64,000 bases of DNA from Gadus chalcogrammus (Eukaryota > Chordata > Actinopteri > Gadiformes > Gadidae): NCBI RefSeq assembly GCF_026213295.1, contig NC_079425.1:11202909-11266908 (forward strand), in the 5' to 3' direction. This document shows, one piece after another, positions 24,630-36,690 of the stretch. The stretch's first letter is position 1, and every line of letters begins with the position of its first letter. The notes under the pieces were generated by a model, which worked only from the letters and a program-made list of their open reading frames with translations, searched no databases and had not been told where the DNA came from. The translations under genes and the position numbers were made by a program.

Positions 24630-25633
24630 GACAATTCAATCAATATGAAGATTTCAATTATTTACTTATTCTACCGGATGGATGGAATCCGATTTGTAAG
24701 GCCTGCAAGAGCTTCCTATATTATTCTATTTACATGCTTACTCAATATGAGTTCAAAATTGTGCTTTGGGATTTCTCGAGGTGACCACCTCACACCTACA
24801 CAGACTGCTTTATATGGATTCATTTACATATCTTCCTTGACTCTCACAAGTGAATACTATTGCAAAAAAAAAAGAGACTCTTAAAGGACTGTTTTTTACG
24901 TACTGACTTTATTATTTTCAATTGAGATAACTGTTCTACCCTGGTTCGGTGTGTTCTTCGTATTCTTCCCGATGAGCAATAGGAGTTCCCAACTTCTACT
25001 GTATGCATGAATCAGTAATGCCACCAAAATACCAAGTGACGCAAGTGTCAGAATTGGTGATGAATGAGAAGGGTGACTGTTATGAAACATCTTCTCACTT
25101 TAACTTAAAGCAGACGACGTGATGAACTTTAACTATTTTACTTTGACTAATTGTGTTATTGCTCCATTAAGACGATCAACACTTTTTTTCTCCTTTCCCT
25201 GCCTCCTTCATGACACTATAATATACCCTACTTGTTACCTTGGGAAACTAACGACGGAGTACATTTAAACTGCATCTAAAAGTGCGTGTTTTACGCAATC
25301 ATTCAAATGCGTGTGCTTAATATGGTCCTTCTAGACATTGTCACATGGTTGATACATAGCCATCGGAACTAAACTGTGCTATTATTTTGGTTGCAATTAC
25401 TTTAGCTAAAAATGACAATTATATAGATTTCATTTTAAATATTCACCTATTATCATATAATCGATAAAGGCTTTGCTTATTGCTATTGATATTTCATGTA
25501 ATGACTTATTAAAAAAAATAGATCAGATCTTTGACCCTGGACGTGATCCTGAAATTCTTTAGCAGATTGAAATCTTAATATAATAATATAATAATAAAAT
25601 AATAATCTTTTCCTTGTGATAAATACTCCAAGC

Positions 25634-25770
25634 GTATATATTTTATTGAGCTCAAGAGAGCCAGATCAATTATTATAAATCAATCACTGTTACCTATGAC
25701 TACAAGTTTTCAATTACCATGGAAACACAGGGTGGCGGTTAATCTGAGAATGTTCTATTGTTGTAAACTT
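25634..25770 (+). repeat. Diverged direct repeat, left member
   Basis: Shares the order of several blocks with 27058-27190: GCTCAAGAG-GCCA, GTTACCTA-GACTA, TCAATTACCATGGA and ATCTGAGAA. The blocks are in the same orientation with substitutions and small gaps. It is immediately followed by TTTAAAGGTGCACCATGCAG, which resembles other repeat ends in the window. Together the pair may be termini or duplicated parts of an old element. Confidence 0.6.
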
Positions 25771-27057
25771 TAAAGGTGCACCATGCAGATTATTGGTTTA
25801 AAATGTTTAAAAATGAACTAAATATACCTTGAACCTCAAATCAATCTACAGACCCGTTAGCCAAATTGGCCACCAATTTAGCTAATTGGCGAAAACGATA
25901 ACTAAACTGTTACTGAAATGTAATTCTTTAGTTGTGTGGACAATAGGTCCAGGAACCATGACCCTAACACCCTGTATAAGCCCACTATCGAGGGCAACTC
26001 ACCAAATATATGTGCCGCAGATTCATGCTGCGTACAAATAAAACATCCTCCCTCCCCAATGGATGGATCCAGGTGGCTTGTTTGTCGCCATTAACCGTGA
26101 ACCATGCCTCCACTGGAGGTCGCCCTGTCCGTTTTTTAACGGGTAGGCTTGTAGCTGGGACCAGCAGCAGTGTTTTGGGAGTCTGGACCAAATTAACCTA
26201 TCCAGCCTTAACACCATAATCCCTGTCAGAGAATGGTAGGTGTAGACACCTTTCTGCATGCATATATGCCTCTTTCCTCTTACCAATTTATTGAAAATCT
26301 CCTAGCCGTGGGTTTTCAAGGGAGAAAAGTTGGTTCTTCAACGGTACTCCCCTTCATCAATCCCATTTTTAGAGTGAGTATGTGTTTCAGGAAATGTCGG
26401 GGATGCACATACCAATTGCACATCTCCTTGACAGAAGTCTTGAGGGATCGTAATGTTGGACTGTTTCCCAAACTGGGTTCAGAAGGATTCATTCATTTCT
26501 GAGCAGGTCATCTATCTTTAAGCATCCAGCTTTCCCAAGAGCAGATTGCAGCGCGGCTAAGAAGGGAATGTATTTTCTAACAAATGCTGATAGAATAACC
26601 ACTCCTTTAAAGCCGACATTTGTGGAGTCTCATTAGGATTCTCTGGTCACTTGGACCACCCTGCCAGGCCGTGCAGTAGCTGATCCATGAAAATGTTGCC
26701 GGTTTCGACAGAGATTACACAAAACAAACGACTTGCTGTAACCAAGGCGGCCGGCTTTTCGCAGCAGCAGTTCTGCTGTTTCCAACCAACGTTTGTCGTA
26801 CAGTCATACGAGCAGCGTCTGTGCTGCTTTTGAGTCGTAAATGGTCATCATAGGGCAATGACTGTATGGTCCTGTCCACCCTGCTTGAGCAGGTAGGGCC
26901 CAAGTACAAAACCGTGGCTCATTTCAAGTGTTGTCTAGTCCAAATAAGGAATAAAGTGAATAGTCTGCTGGACAGCCACGCAACCTCTTGGGTGGTTTGG
27001 GACGAACAAGTCTGGCAATCGGGTCGAGACGCTAGGTGTATGCATATTTTTTCAAGT

Positions 27058-27190
27058 GTATAGCTATTGTATTGCGCTCAGGAGTGCCACGATCAATGAT
27101 TATGGTTGTTGTTACCTACGACTAAAAAGTTCTCAATTACCATGGAGAAATAGGTAGCAGCCCATCTGAGAAAGTTATATTATTGTTTAA
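27058..27190 (+). repeat. Diverged direct repeat, right member
   Basis: Same-orientation relative of 25634-25770, about 1.42 kb away. It includes GTTACCTACGACTA and TCAATTACCATGGAG. The roughly 1.3 kb between the two members encodes nothing I recognise. Confidence 0.6.
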
Positions 27191-27352
27191 CTGTAATCAA
27201 TTGCATCAATGACTGACGAATCAAAGAACTGGAGGAGAATTATGGATAATATTGGACACAGCTTAAGTGAATGGAAGGAAGCACCGGGAGGTTTTAATCA
27301 TGAATAACAATTATGGTGCACTACTTCAGACGTGAGGGTCTGATATTGGGGT

Positions 27353-27884
<532 letters not shown>

Positions 27885-28111
27885 TATACATTTAACACAC
27901 GGATAGCTGACAGATGATTGGCATTTCTAACCCTTAAACCATACGTGCTTCAGCACCTTCAAACCTAAGAGAAGTATGGAGAGAAGCGTTGGCAGTGTTT
28001 TATGTCATCCCCTTGCCCTTTACCTTCCCTTGCCTTCATGCAGTATGACCGGATCATTAACAAGCATCCACCACAATACCTCTCAATCACTGTGTTTCCT
28101 CTGTATATTCT

Positions 28112-28192
28112 AGAAGAAGCTCGCAGCCCTGCTGCGGCGGAGGAGACGTGCTGAGCCCCTGGCTCCGGCTCCGAGTGCAGGAAGACTGCAGA
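28112..28192 (+). other. GC-rich exon-like island, unassigned
   Basis: A TTCTAG acceptor-like sequence preceded by pyrimidines leads into GC-rich DNA that reads KKLAALLRRRRRAEPLAPAP in one frame and stays open in another. A GTGTAT donor-like site follows near 28193. The island stands out from AT-rich surroundings, 3.6 kb past the METTL15 stop. It could be an exon of an unrecognised transcript or chance. No homology is recognised. Confidence 0.2.
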
Positions 28193-28682
28193 GGTGTATG
28201 GTGGTTTTTTATTAGGTACGTAGGGGGGGGAAAAGAGGTAGGTACATTACACACACACACGTTCCAGCTCCACGACTTTCTCCTGCTTGGCCCCGCCCCC
28301 TTATCCATCCCACGTCAAACTCTCACTCTCCGCCCAATTCTGCTGCTCCACCTGCTATAAAAAGAACTCTGGGTGAAAACATACTGAGGTCAAAGCTATT
28401 TGAATATATTTTGTGAATGACGCAAGGGCTTGGGTTCTCATGGGAAGCAGATTAAAGGCAGACATGAGACAGACTTCAGATAATAACATGGCAGCACAGA
28501 CCAAGGCTTATGTGTCGTTTGCTGATTGCAATTTAAACTTCATTCCAGAAGCAATCTCCTGTTGGAATCCATCCAGAACTAGCATAAGGGACAATGCTGA
28601 TCACAGGATAGTAAGGTGTGTATGTGTGTGTATGTATGTACACACACAGACACACATAGAACCACAATATATATCGTTCAAT

Positions 28683-28700
28683 CCATCCATCCATCCATCG
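28683..28700. repeat. CATC tetranucleotide microsatellite
   Basis: ATCCATCCATCCATCCATC, followed by GA-rich and ATAT-rich simple sequence to about 28880. Confidence 0.85.
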
Positions 28701-31370
28701 AGAGGGAGAGAGATATGTATATATAGAACAATATCTATATTTATGTAGATATATTCATAGGTAATTACATAATTAAAATATATATACAGATAGACTTTTG
28801 TCTATTAAATATAATATAATATATATATATAGAAAGATACAGAAATATAGATCTATGTATAGATGTACTGTATATATATTTGCAGTAAGCATTTCCAACC
28901 TGTATTTTCCAGAAGGGTTGTGTTTACCTTTATTTAGTTTTGTATCACCAGTATAAAATGACTAATACATGATCTTGTGAGAGGCAACGGTCCCTTTCCT
29001 TGGCTCGGGTCGAACGAATGCCTTTATTTAGTAACCATGACAATAAAGTCAATAAACAAAAAATGTACGACGGTCTACCAAAGCTTCATTCTGTTAAGAT
29101 CAAGTCATATTTTCGAAAGCCTTTGTCTTGAAGCAAGTCAATAATTATGAACAAATGCCAAGCCTGCTGAACTATGGCTTTGAAATAACGTCCGCTTTGA
29201 AGGGCGGGCAGCGGAGAGACGCGTTGATGTCGTGAAGTAGGCTCCTCAGGAGGAAATAGCTTTGAGGAAGAAATCATTATGGTTCCTTCTGGAAGGAGGA
29301 GGAGGGGTCGGGAGACAAGGGGGGGTTTGTAATCGACACCAATGAGGCGATATATTGGATCTGTGGGAGAAGAAGAACATAACTGTCCTCACAGTAGGCG
29401 TCTATGACTAAACCTAACAGCCCTTTCTCCTCACAGCCATTCTCCAGTGTCCAGAAAATTACCTGTCTGCTCGCAAGCCCACAATATTCTCAGCACCAGT
29501 CCATACAGTACCATCAGGGATCTGAGAGTCTGTGAAACTGGGGGATGCTGATCAAAAAGTCACCCTGGGGTTAAAATGATATGGTTGTTTTCTGTGAAAA
29601 TTAAATTGACTCCATAAACGTGGCGAACCCACTTCATTCCTCTAATGGAGGTGTTCTCAGTCTTGTCTTGTCCTCAGTTTGTCTCCGTGACCCCTCTTGG
29701 TTCGGGGGGAAATTGTCAATGTTGATGTCGACAATGGAAGTAGTCCCGGGGTCCATGGATGGTTCACGCTGCTCCTGGCTCTTCTGTTAAGTGGGCTGCC
29801 GAGTCGTACCGTTATCTGTGTTATTCATACATCACCCCCGGTTTTCTTCCCCATCCGCCCCACTTGAAAGGCCGCCAGTAATTGTGTAACACTTTCTGAG
29901 ATTTTTACAAATTATAACTACAGTTTTTTATTCACACATTCATTCATAGTGTTTTTATTTGGGAGCTAGCATTTGAAAGATACAAGTTAAAGGCTGGCCA
30001 AACAATACCACAACATATGTAAGTGTTGGCATAATATGGGTGTAGGAAACGTGCCTATCACTAAGGCATTGATGGCAGTTACCGAGGCGAGCAAGCTATT
30101 AGACTCCGAATTGAGATTTGTGTATATTTTTTAAAACAGTATATTTATACATTTATGATATTATAATGTATTGTACTTTTACAAGCTATAAGTCAAATAA
30201 GATCACATTTCAAAAGAAAGTGGAAAGTGAGAGCAAGGTTAACACAACACAATACGGATTCACTATGATTGGCAAAGATGAGAGAACAATAGTTAGTCTC
30301 GGCCGGGGAACAGGTGTGAAAGTCATTCTCTCCACTGTCCAACTAGGTGTCTTGAGTGTATAATAAGGAGGACATACGGAACAGAGCAGACACCTGTCAT
30401 GCATCAGATGAGTAATAGAGAAACCTATTGGGAAATAACTAAGACATAAAGAACTCTGTCCACCCTATAGCACCTGCAGGCATGTGTTCTCATGTAGAAG
30501 GCTTCGGTGGATCATCAACCAACTAAACACAGTAGAGTGCAATGGAGGAGTACCATGGTGTTTCACTGAGGCTATGGTAGTGTGATTTAAGACAAGTCAT
30601 AAATCTATTCCAGTAAGTTGCCAATAGAAACACAGCAGGCTTTTCTTGCATGCTGGCATGCCCGTATGGATGTAAAAATACGTCAAGCTTGAAAATAACC
30701 GTTCCCTGGAGCAACGTTTTTTTATTTGTGGACGGAAACAGGACATGTATTTATTGCCGTAGTGGGAAACAAAAGCACACAGAGATTACGGACCCTGGAG
30801 AAAAATATGCGTGGAGACATAAAAACTCACTTACTTTTACAAACACTTTGTATAGTTTCCAAAAAATGTTGTTCAGCCTTTCATGGTATCGGTATACGGC
30901 TGGCCATTCTGTGACGTAGGTGGCGGCTTCATTTTACACACTCACAACAAGGCTATATAAAGTTTTTGGTCTCATATGGCAAAATCTGATATGCAATTAT
31001 CTCAAAGACAGCGAGCAGAATTAAAACTTCTAGGATCTGGTGTAATATCGCTGAATGATACTTGATCATTGACAAAACATCTGTCAGTTTCAGTTTCAGG
31101 AAGGAAAATATAACTATACAATTGAAACATGAGAAAAAGTGTGTCTCTTATTAGCATTCTGTGGTATCTGTAAAAATAACTGTATGGGCCTACCCACATT
31201 ATTATGTGGGTAGTTTTTTTAACTCTTTCATGTCTTCTGCTGTTATGCATCTCAACTCTAATCTGTTTTTGCTTTGCTAACAGAATAAACACTCATTGCG
31301 TAGGGTGTTTGAGGTCCTATTGTTGGTTAACCGTGAAACCATCCAATTGTTATTCCTTGGGAACTCCTGC

Positions 31371-31470
31371 NNNNNNNNNNNNNNNNNNNNNNNNNNNNNN
31401 NNNNNNNNNNNNNNNNNNNNNNNNNNNNNNNNNNNNNNNNNNNNNNNNNNNNNNNNNNNNNNNNNNNNNN
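31371..31470. other. Assembly gap of 100 N
   Basis: Exactly 100 undetermined bases, the size commonly used for a scaffold gap of unknown length. It separates the METTL15 3' flank from the KIF18A 5' region. Sequence order across it is therefore a scaffolding inference, not contiguous sequence. Confidence 1.
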
Positions 31471-33060
31471 TTGGATTAAAACCCCTCACCTACTAGTTTT
31501 GTGCGTGTGTGTTATAGTTAATTCAAGTGCCTTTTCTGTTGCTACCGTATAACGCTGTGACTGTCAATAATAATCTTCTTCTGATTAGAAATAACCGCCT
31601 TCCGTGGTGATCTTCCATAGCTGATCTGGTAGGCTATTATGCTGCTTTTACATTAAGCATGTTGGTGTTAAACATGTCTGTTAGGTAGTAGTGGTAAGGG
31701 GCCACTCACACTAGGGCCGCGGCCCTGTGCCCGAGCTCATTTGCATACTAAAGTCTAGAACGTTTGGCTAGTGTGGCCACGCCATCCGTATTCCAGCACG
31801 GAACAGCCCCTTGGCCACGGCACACTTGGGAGAGGTGTGCCATGGCCAAGTTCAGATGCTAATGAGATGACACGCGGATACGCAACGTGAGCTGGATGAC
31901 GTAGTACTTGCGCGACCCTTCTTTCTTTATAGGTCCATGCCCTTCTTCCCCACAACAATCATTTCAAAGAATGGCGGCAAGCGGTTCACGAGTGGGTTTA
32001 CGTTGGTACGATAGGGAAGTCGGGAAAGTGCCAATTGTGTTCTCTCTGTGTTGATCCTGTGTTGATCTCGTTGTTGTTCTCCATTGTTGTTATGGCGCGA
32101 GGGCGCTTGGTGATGACGTATTTATCGTATTACGACGTGATGACGTATGTATGAAGGAGCAATCGTGCCCAGGCCACGGCCTTTGGGAGCAGTGTGACCA
32201 CGGGCCAGCGGGGAGGGGGGGAATCGTGCTGAAACTTCTTGCAGCACGGAACAGGCAAACTTGCCTAGTGTGAGTGCGCCCTAAAACATTCTAAAACTGG
32301 TGTAAAATGTTGCTGGCCATATTATACGAAAATCATGAATGTCTGACTGAGTTCCCGCATCCCTGAAACAATCAAAATAGAAATTCCACCAAAAGGTCGG
32401 ACAAAGTGTAAAGGAGTATGTTGGTCATTTGGGTTTACAGGTCAGTTTTTAAGGCTTTCTGGAACTTTCAAGGTACAGCTAAATCAACTCGATGGACCAT
32501 TTGGGTCCTTGAGGCAAAAGATTCAGCACGTCAAATAAGGCCCAGATACTAAGTTTCAGATGTTTTCATAAACGGGTGTTGGGCTTGGCAGTTAAGGTTT
32601 GACCACAAGTTATACCATCCCCTTGGGGTTGCAGCGGTTCAAACTTTTGAGACCTCCTTACTTCCGGTCCACATATGCTTATTTTATTTGACCACCCCAA
32701 GGTTTTCAGGTTGGAATGGGGATTTTAGCATTTTTATCTCATTCTCATCCATATAACATAATACATCCATATTTAAAAAGTACTTTTGAATTGTATGAAA
32801 GGCGGAGTTCACTGATATGTCTAATTCTTTGCAATGGGCTTGGTTTCTTAACCTGCAACACTGTAGGAGATAATTTACTTTGCAACCCACTAATAGTATG
32901 ATAGATAGTAGGAGTTGTGCAGCCAAGCTTCACTTAATAATAAGTATGATAGATAATAGGAGTTACCGCTTTAGCTGCAAACCCAATAATCAGACTAGGC
33001 TGCAGTATGTAACGACTCAAAAACACATTGAATGATTTTTTTTTAAGAAAAATGATTTAC
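31471..33060. other. Presumed KIF18A intron after its second visible coding exon, with transposon insertion
   Basis: Runs from the gap to the donor side of the KIF18A exon at 33061-33215. Most of the left part is the TIR element at 31695-32284. I searched the minus strand for the next kinesin motor exon (the region after SYLEVYNE) and saw none, so KIF18A is truncated by the gap or continues past it. Confidence 0.55.
31695..32284. mobile_element. TAA-bounded TIR DNA transposon remnant (non-autonomous)
   Basis: The left end reads TAAGGGGCCACTCACACTAGG. The right end is its inverted counterpart, CCTAGTGTGAGTGCGCCCTAA. TAA flanks both ends, compatible with the 3-bp TWA target duplication of PIF/Harbinger elements. 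About 590 bp, GC-richer than its surroundings, with internal GGCCACG/CACGG repeats and no transposase. The superfamily call is an inference from the target site only. Confidence 0.6.
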
Positions 33061-33215
33061 CTCAAGGTATGAGCAGGCAACTTCAAAACTTTCTCCTCTT
33101 TATCATCCTCCATGCGTTTATAAAGCTCCTTCATAGTGCGATACATGACTCCTGGCTCATCAGGGACCCTAGCATTGTATGTGTTTTTCCTGCCCCTGTT
33201 GCTCCATAGGCAACA
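33061..33215 (-). CDS. KIF18A: KIF18A motor-domain exon with P-loop (frameshifted)
   Basis: On the minus strand this exon lies between a TTACAG acceptor and a GTAAAT donor. It encodes AYGATGAGKTHTMLGS, the kinesin P-loop that binds ATP. In shifted frames it continues with DEPGVMYRTMKELYKRMEDD and KEEKV, then in a further frame FEVACSYLE. KIF18A is a kinesin-8 that walks to microtubule plus ends and damps kinetochore microtubule dynamics. Three single-base losses are inferred: before AYGATG (TGTTGCC), at a C run after GS, and at a T run after KEEKV. All are homopolymer-type omissions, suggesting consensus error. I prefer KIF18A over KIF18B because of the METTL15 neighbour and the overall match. 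Confidence 0.85.
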
Positions 33216-33912
33216 CTGTAAGAAAATAAAAATAAAACATGTTAAAACCAAATTATCAATACTTTTATCAATCAAAATCGACTTTTTGTACTGAACGTCG
33301 AGTTCCCTTCATCTCAAAAGTGCAACTGGATTTGGATCTAGGGACTGTGCAGTAGTCATACACTGCCTGAAGTAAATAATGTTGGTGGAACCTGCTTCAG
33401 TGAATATGAGCCATGGAACCTCTTGGTAGCCTTAGCCACTGGAGACCAAGTAGGCACATGTGGTAAGCAGTGCGGTGCTGGTATGCAGTCATATTCAAAT
33501 GATGCCAATAGCCTTTTTGTGGCTTGAACCACGGATAGGATGGAATCATGTAATGTGCATGTCATAGCGGTTGGACAATCATCCTCCACCTGTCTAGTTT
33601 AGTACACCGTCAGAAGTATTTGTTCACGTTACTTTGCCGTGTCCTTTAATCTGGAAGGTTGTCGTGATGACATACTCTTAAGGGGTTCTGTTATTATGCA
33701 GCTTTGGCTTTTTTCTTAACTGAGATTATGTCTCTTGAGTGGTTATACAAACAGCTAGTGTCAAAAGAGTGTGTGATTGAGTGTGTTAAGACTATATCAT
33801 AGTAATATATTGCACTTCCAAAAAGATACCAAGTAAATAATAACTACAGAAATAAGATTAACTTAAACACAAGAAAACATTAAACAAACAACGACTTATC
33901 ATGGGAATTTAC
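33216..33912 (-). other. KIF18A: KIF18A intron between the two visible coding exons
   Basis: A GT-AG intron on the minus strand of about 0.7 kb, with donor GTAAAT and acceptor TTACAG. No other feature is recognised. Confidence 0.75.
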
Positions 33913-34244
33913 CTGTGCAGTTGAAACCAATCATGAAGCCATCCAGCACACCTTTCGTTTGTTCTCAAATATTTCTTCTTGCGTAGAGTCTTCTCCAAAA
34001 ACGTTGTCAACACAAATTTGAGGTCTTTGTTAACCACCCTGACTTTCCTCTTTTGTACTTTGGGTATTCCAAAAGATGAAATGTGGTTTTCCTTGGGGTC
34101 AAATATCAACATGCGGCCATCCACAACATGGACAACCTTCCTCATATCGTCACCCTTTTCTTTGCTGTTGAATGGCCTGACTCGTACAACCACCTTGACA
34201 TGGTTGCAGACATCAGTCGCCATTATGAATCTTCTTCAGAAACT
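33913..34244 (-). CDS. KIF18A: KIF18A first coding exon (start of kinesin motor domain)
   Basis: The coding part runs from ATG at 34223 down to 33913, preceded by 21 bases of 5' UTR after a TTTTTTCTAG acceptor. It begins MATDVCNHVKVVVRVRPFNS, the beta-1 strand VVVRVRP of the kinesin motor, then VVHVVDGRMLIFDPKE and NKDLKFV. Further conserved sequence (FDNVFGEDSTQEEIFEN, then TKGVLDGFMIGFNCT) is recovered only by assuming one missing T after KFV and one missing C in the FENTTK region. The donor is GTAAAT. Two small deletions in about 310 bases, with the protein otherwise well conserved, look like sequence errors rather than decay. Confidence 0.87.
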
Positions 34245-34342
34245 CTAGAAAAAAAAACCGATGGAAACAATAGTGAGGACACTTTTTTGGAATGAGTATG
34301 TTTAGATAAGCATTAAACCCAATTATAAGTTAACTGTACTTG

Positions 34343-34778
34343 TTAAAGGCACCCAGTGCAACTTTCGAGGCTTAAAAATAAACATTCAATTTCTAGTCTT
34401 TTTTACACTTAGTAAGTTTCAATAACTCCATACCAATACATACCGGCATTTAAGCAGCAAAGATGAGACGTCGGTTGTGTGGTGAGAACTGATACAAAAT
34501 CGATAACAACAACAATGCCGCCATTTTCTTTATTTTTTGTAACCTACAATAAATAAGCAGGCTTCCAGTCAATGGAAAAATGGCTTCTCCCCACAGGCGA
34601 TTGTTGTTGTTTACGATTTTCTATCAGTTCTCACCACACAACGACGTCTCATCTTTGCTCCTTGAATGTCGATATGTAATGGTATGGAGTTATTGAAACT
34701 TACTACGTGTAAAAAGACTAGAAATTGAATGTTTATTTTTCATTGAATGTTTACATAAGTTGCACTGGGTGCCTTTAA
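34343..34778. mobile_element. Palindromic TTAA-bounded MITE
   Basis: Near-perfect inverted repeat with arms of about 180-190 bp. The left end is TTAAAGGCACCCAGTGCAAC and the right end is GTTGCACTGGGTGCCTTTAA. Inner arm blocks match in inverted order, for example CTAGTCTTTTT, AGTTTCAATAACTCCATACC and GATGAGACGTCG. TTAA at both ends fits a piggyBac-type target, though TTAA is also part of the terminal sequence. Transcribed RNA would fold into a long hairpin. It lies just upstream of the KIF18A start codon, in its 5' intron. Confidence 0.8.
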
Positions 34779-34878
34779 AAGAGCAAGACATTGTTGTATA
34801 CATGTTATACAGCCATAAGTGATACAGTGTATGAGGACACAGGCATTACAGTTTTGGTTTCTGAAAGCATCTGCATGT

Positions 34879-35624
34879 AGGGCTCAACAATAAGGATTGA
34901 CCGACGTCCCGGGGCAAGTAAAACGCCACGTCGGGCAAGTAACTATGACAACCCGCTTGCGCGTTCGGGCAAGTGGAGGAAAAAAAAGAAAAGAAATTGG
35001 AACTTTATTTTTTTTTACGATCATCGATAAGTTATTATGTTGCCCCCTCTCCTTGCCCTAGTCGGATAATGCTTGTAATGCTCGGTGTACTATTTGATTT
35101 TATTTGAATGTGGCTTCGGCCAATCAAAATCGAGATCGCGAGAACTAGGAGATGGCTGCGTACGAGCTCAAGCGTAAGCGAACTTTTCAAGCATCCTGGA
35201 AGAAGGAGTTCCCATGGGTTATACTCAAGGATGTGGAGGAATCACTAACTATGTTCTGCGAGGTTTGCCTTAAGTTCCCGTTAAAGGAACGTCATTTTTC
35301 AGAAAGCAGAAGCTTGAGTGTCACGATAAGAGCAAGCAGCATCTTGCTTGCATGGCAGCTAAGCGGGCTGCTGATAATCCGTCCTCCGGTGCCTTGCCGG
35401 TTCTTTTTGCTAAACAGAACGCGGAGGCAAATGTGGTTATCACAAAGCTGATAATATAAAGATAAAATATAACAATTTACCTGAACCTTTGTCGTTATTT
35501 GATAACCACTAACAAAAAAAAAAAGTATATTTGGGGCCATTCAAATTTGACTTCGGCAAGTAGAATTCAGACCCACTGGACCGACCGGGCAAGTGGGAAA
35601 AAAAAACCTTAGCGTTGAGCCCTG
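34879..35624. mobile_element. hAT-like DNA transposon remnant
   Basis: The left end AGGGCTCAACAATAAGG is mirrored by the right end CCTTAGCGTTGAGCCCT, with 2-3 mismatches. Subterminal GGGCAAGT motifs occur at least five times: three near the left end, one GGCAAGT and one GGGCAAGT near the right. The interior carries a degraded zinc-finger ORF in the plus orientation. The TIR style and the ORF type suggest hAT. An 8-bp target duplication is not evident, so the superfamily is tentative. Confidence 0.65.
35152..35452 (+). pseudogene. hAT-type zinc-finger ORF remnant
   Basis: Starts MAAYELKRKRTFQASWKKEF, then PWVILKD and MFCEVC. After a frame change near 35290-35305 it continues FRKQKLECHDKSKQHLACMA and KRAADNPSSGALPVLFAKQN before stopping. 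The pattern K-R-x-F-x-x-S-W near the N-terminus plus Cys-x2-Cys and a later His-x4-His is typical of the N-terminal zinc finger of certain hAT transposases and related domesticated vertebrate proteins. No catalytic domain is present, and the element is only about 750 bp. Function is unlikely. Confidence 0.6.
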
Positions 35625-36567
35625 AGAGTCTATACTAATAACAGTATTAACCTATTTTTCTTAATAAAATATTGGTCTGACAGTTGACATAATCTATGAT
35701 TGGGCGACAATCGTAGATAAAGAATCAGTGAGACGGCAGCACTTTTCTCACAAGTGAAAGCTATATCGATTTTGCTGGGTCAGATTGTGGTTCTCATAGT
35801 AGACCTGGTCTCATGTAGATTAGACACGAAGAAAAGAGTAAACCAATTTAACCTTGTTTTCATCATTAGAAAATAGGTCTCACAAATCGGAAACATGGTT
35901 ATCAAGAGTCTATAGGGTCTTCTACATGATAATCCAGTCCAGGTTTGGTGGGTCTAGATATTGTCGTTTTCAATGTAGACCTGCTCTTATGTGGGCTAGA
36001 AAAGGTAGACAAGATAAAGACAATGTATCTTAGTTTTCACAAATAGACAAGAGGCCTCACAAATCGGATGTTTCTAACGATTATTTTGGGTCAATCAGAT
36101 ATCCTTGTCTGGGGGCTCTATGTAATTTTGTTTAGTCTCACATGGACTATAGAACAGAAAATACAATGTCCTGAGAGATTCATAGATAATCACATACAGG
36201 TATTGTAAATCAGTCGTTGTCCTCTCCCTTATCATTCGTTGTCGTTGAGGATAAATTGCAATTTGATTATAAAAGCGAATATTGTACACGAAACCATCTT
36301 ATCCAAGACCCACCCGACAGACCATAACACCACAACAGTAGGAATCAACCTTTTCCAAAATTGCAATTCAAACCAGATGATACTTTTACAACGACTTTTA
36401 TTTCCTTTTGACATTTGGTGTTGTTAACTCGTCAGCAACTACCCATGCCAAATAGATAGGCTAATTTAAAATGCTATCGCCATAACCGTTAGCATCAGTT
36501 CGTTAGCTTAAACAGCTCAACCAATTTTGAGTACTTTATTTTCAAAGTAGTACGTATTGGATCTTAC

Positions 36568-36690
36568 CTTGAATCAATAGAAGACGTTTTTCATATTTGC
36601 ATCAGATACAGTAATGATAAAGTAAATCTAGATTACAATATGCCAGATGAAGGATCACTAACCAACAGACAAGCGCCAAGAATTTGAAAA
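36568..36690 (-). other. KIF18A: Candidate KIF18A non-coding first exon
   Basis: On the minus strand a strong donor, AAG|GTAAGA, starts its intron at 36567. The next coding exon is preceded by an acceptor at 34245-34246, so a 5' UTR exon upstream is required or at least likely. The 5' boundary is a guess placed near the promoter motifs. No transcript evidence. Confidence 0.4.

Noticed and set aside
31204..31496. Open frames crossing the N gap
   Set aside because: Undetermined bases contain no stops, so the frames are meaningless.
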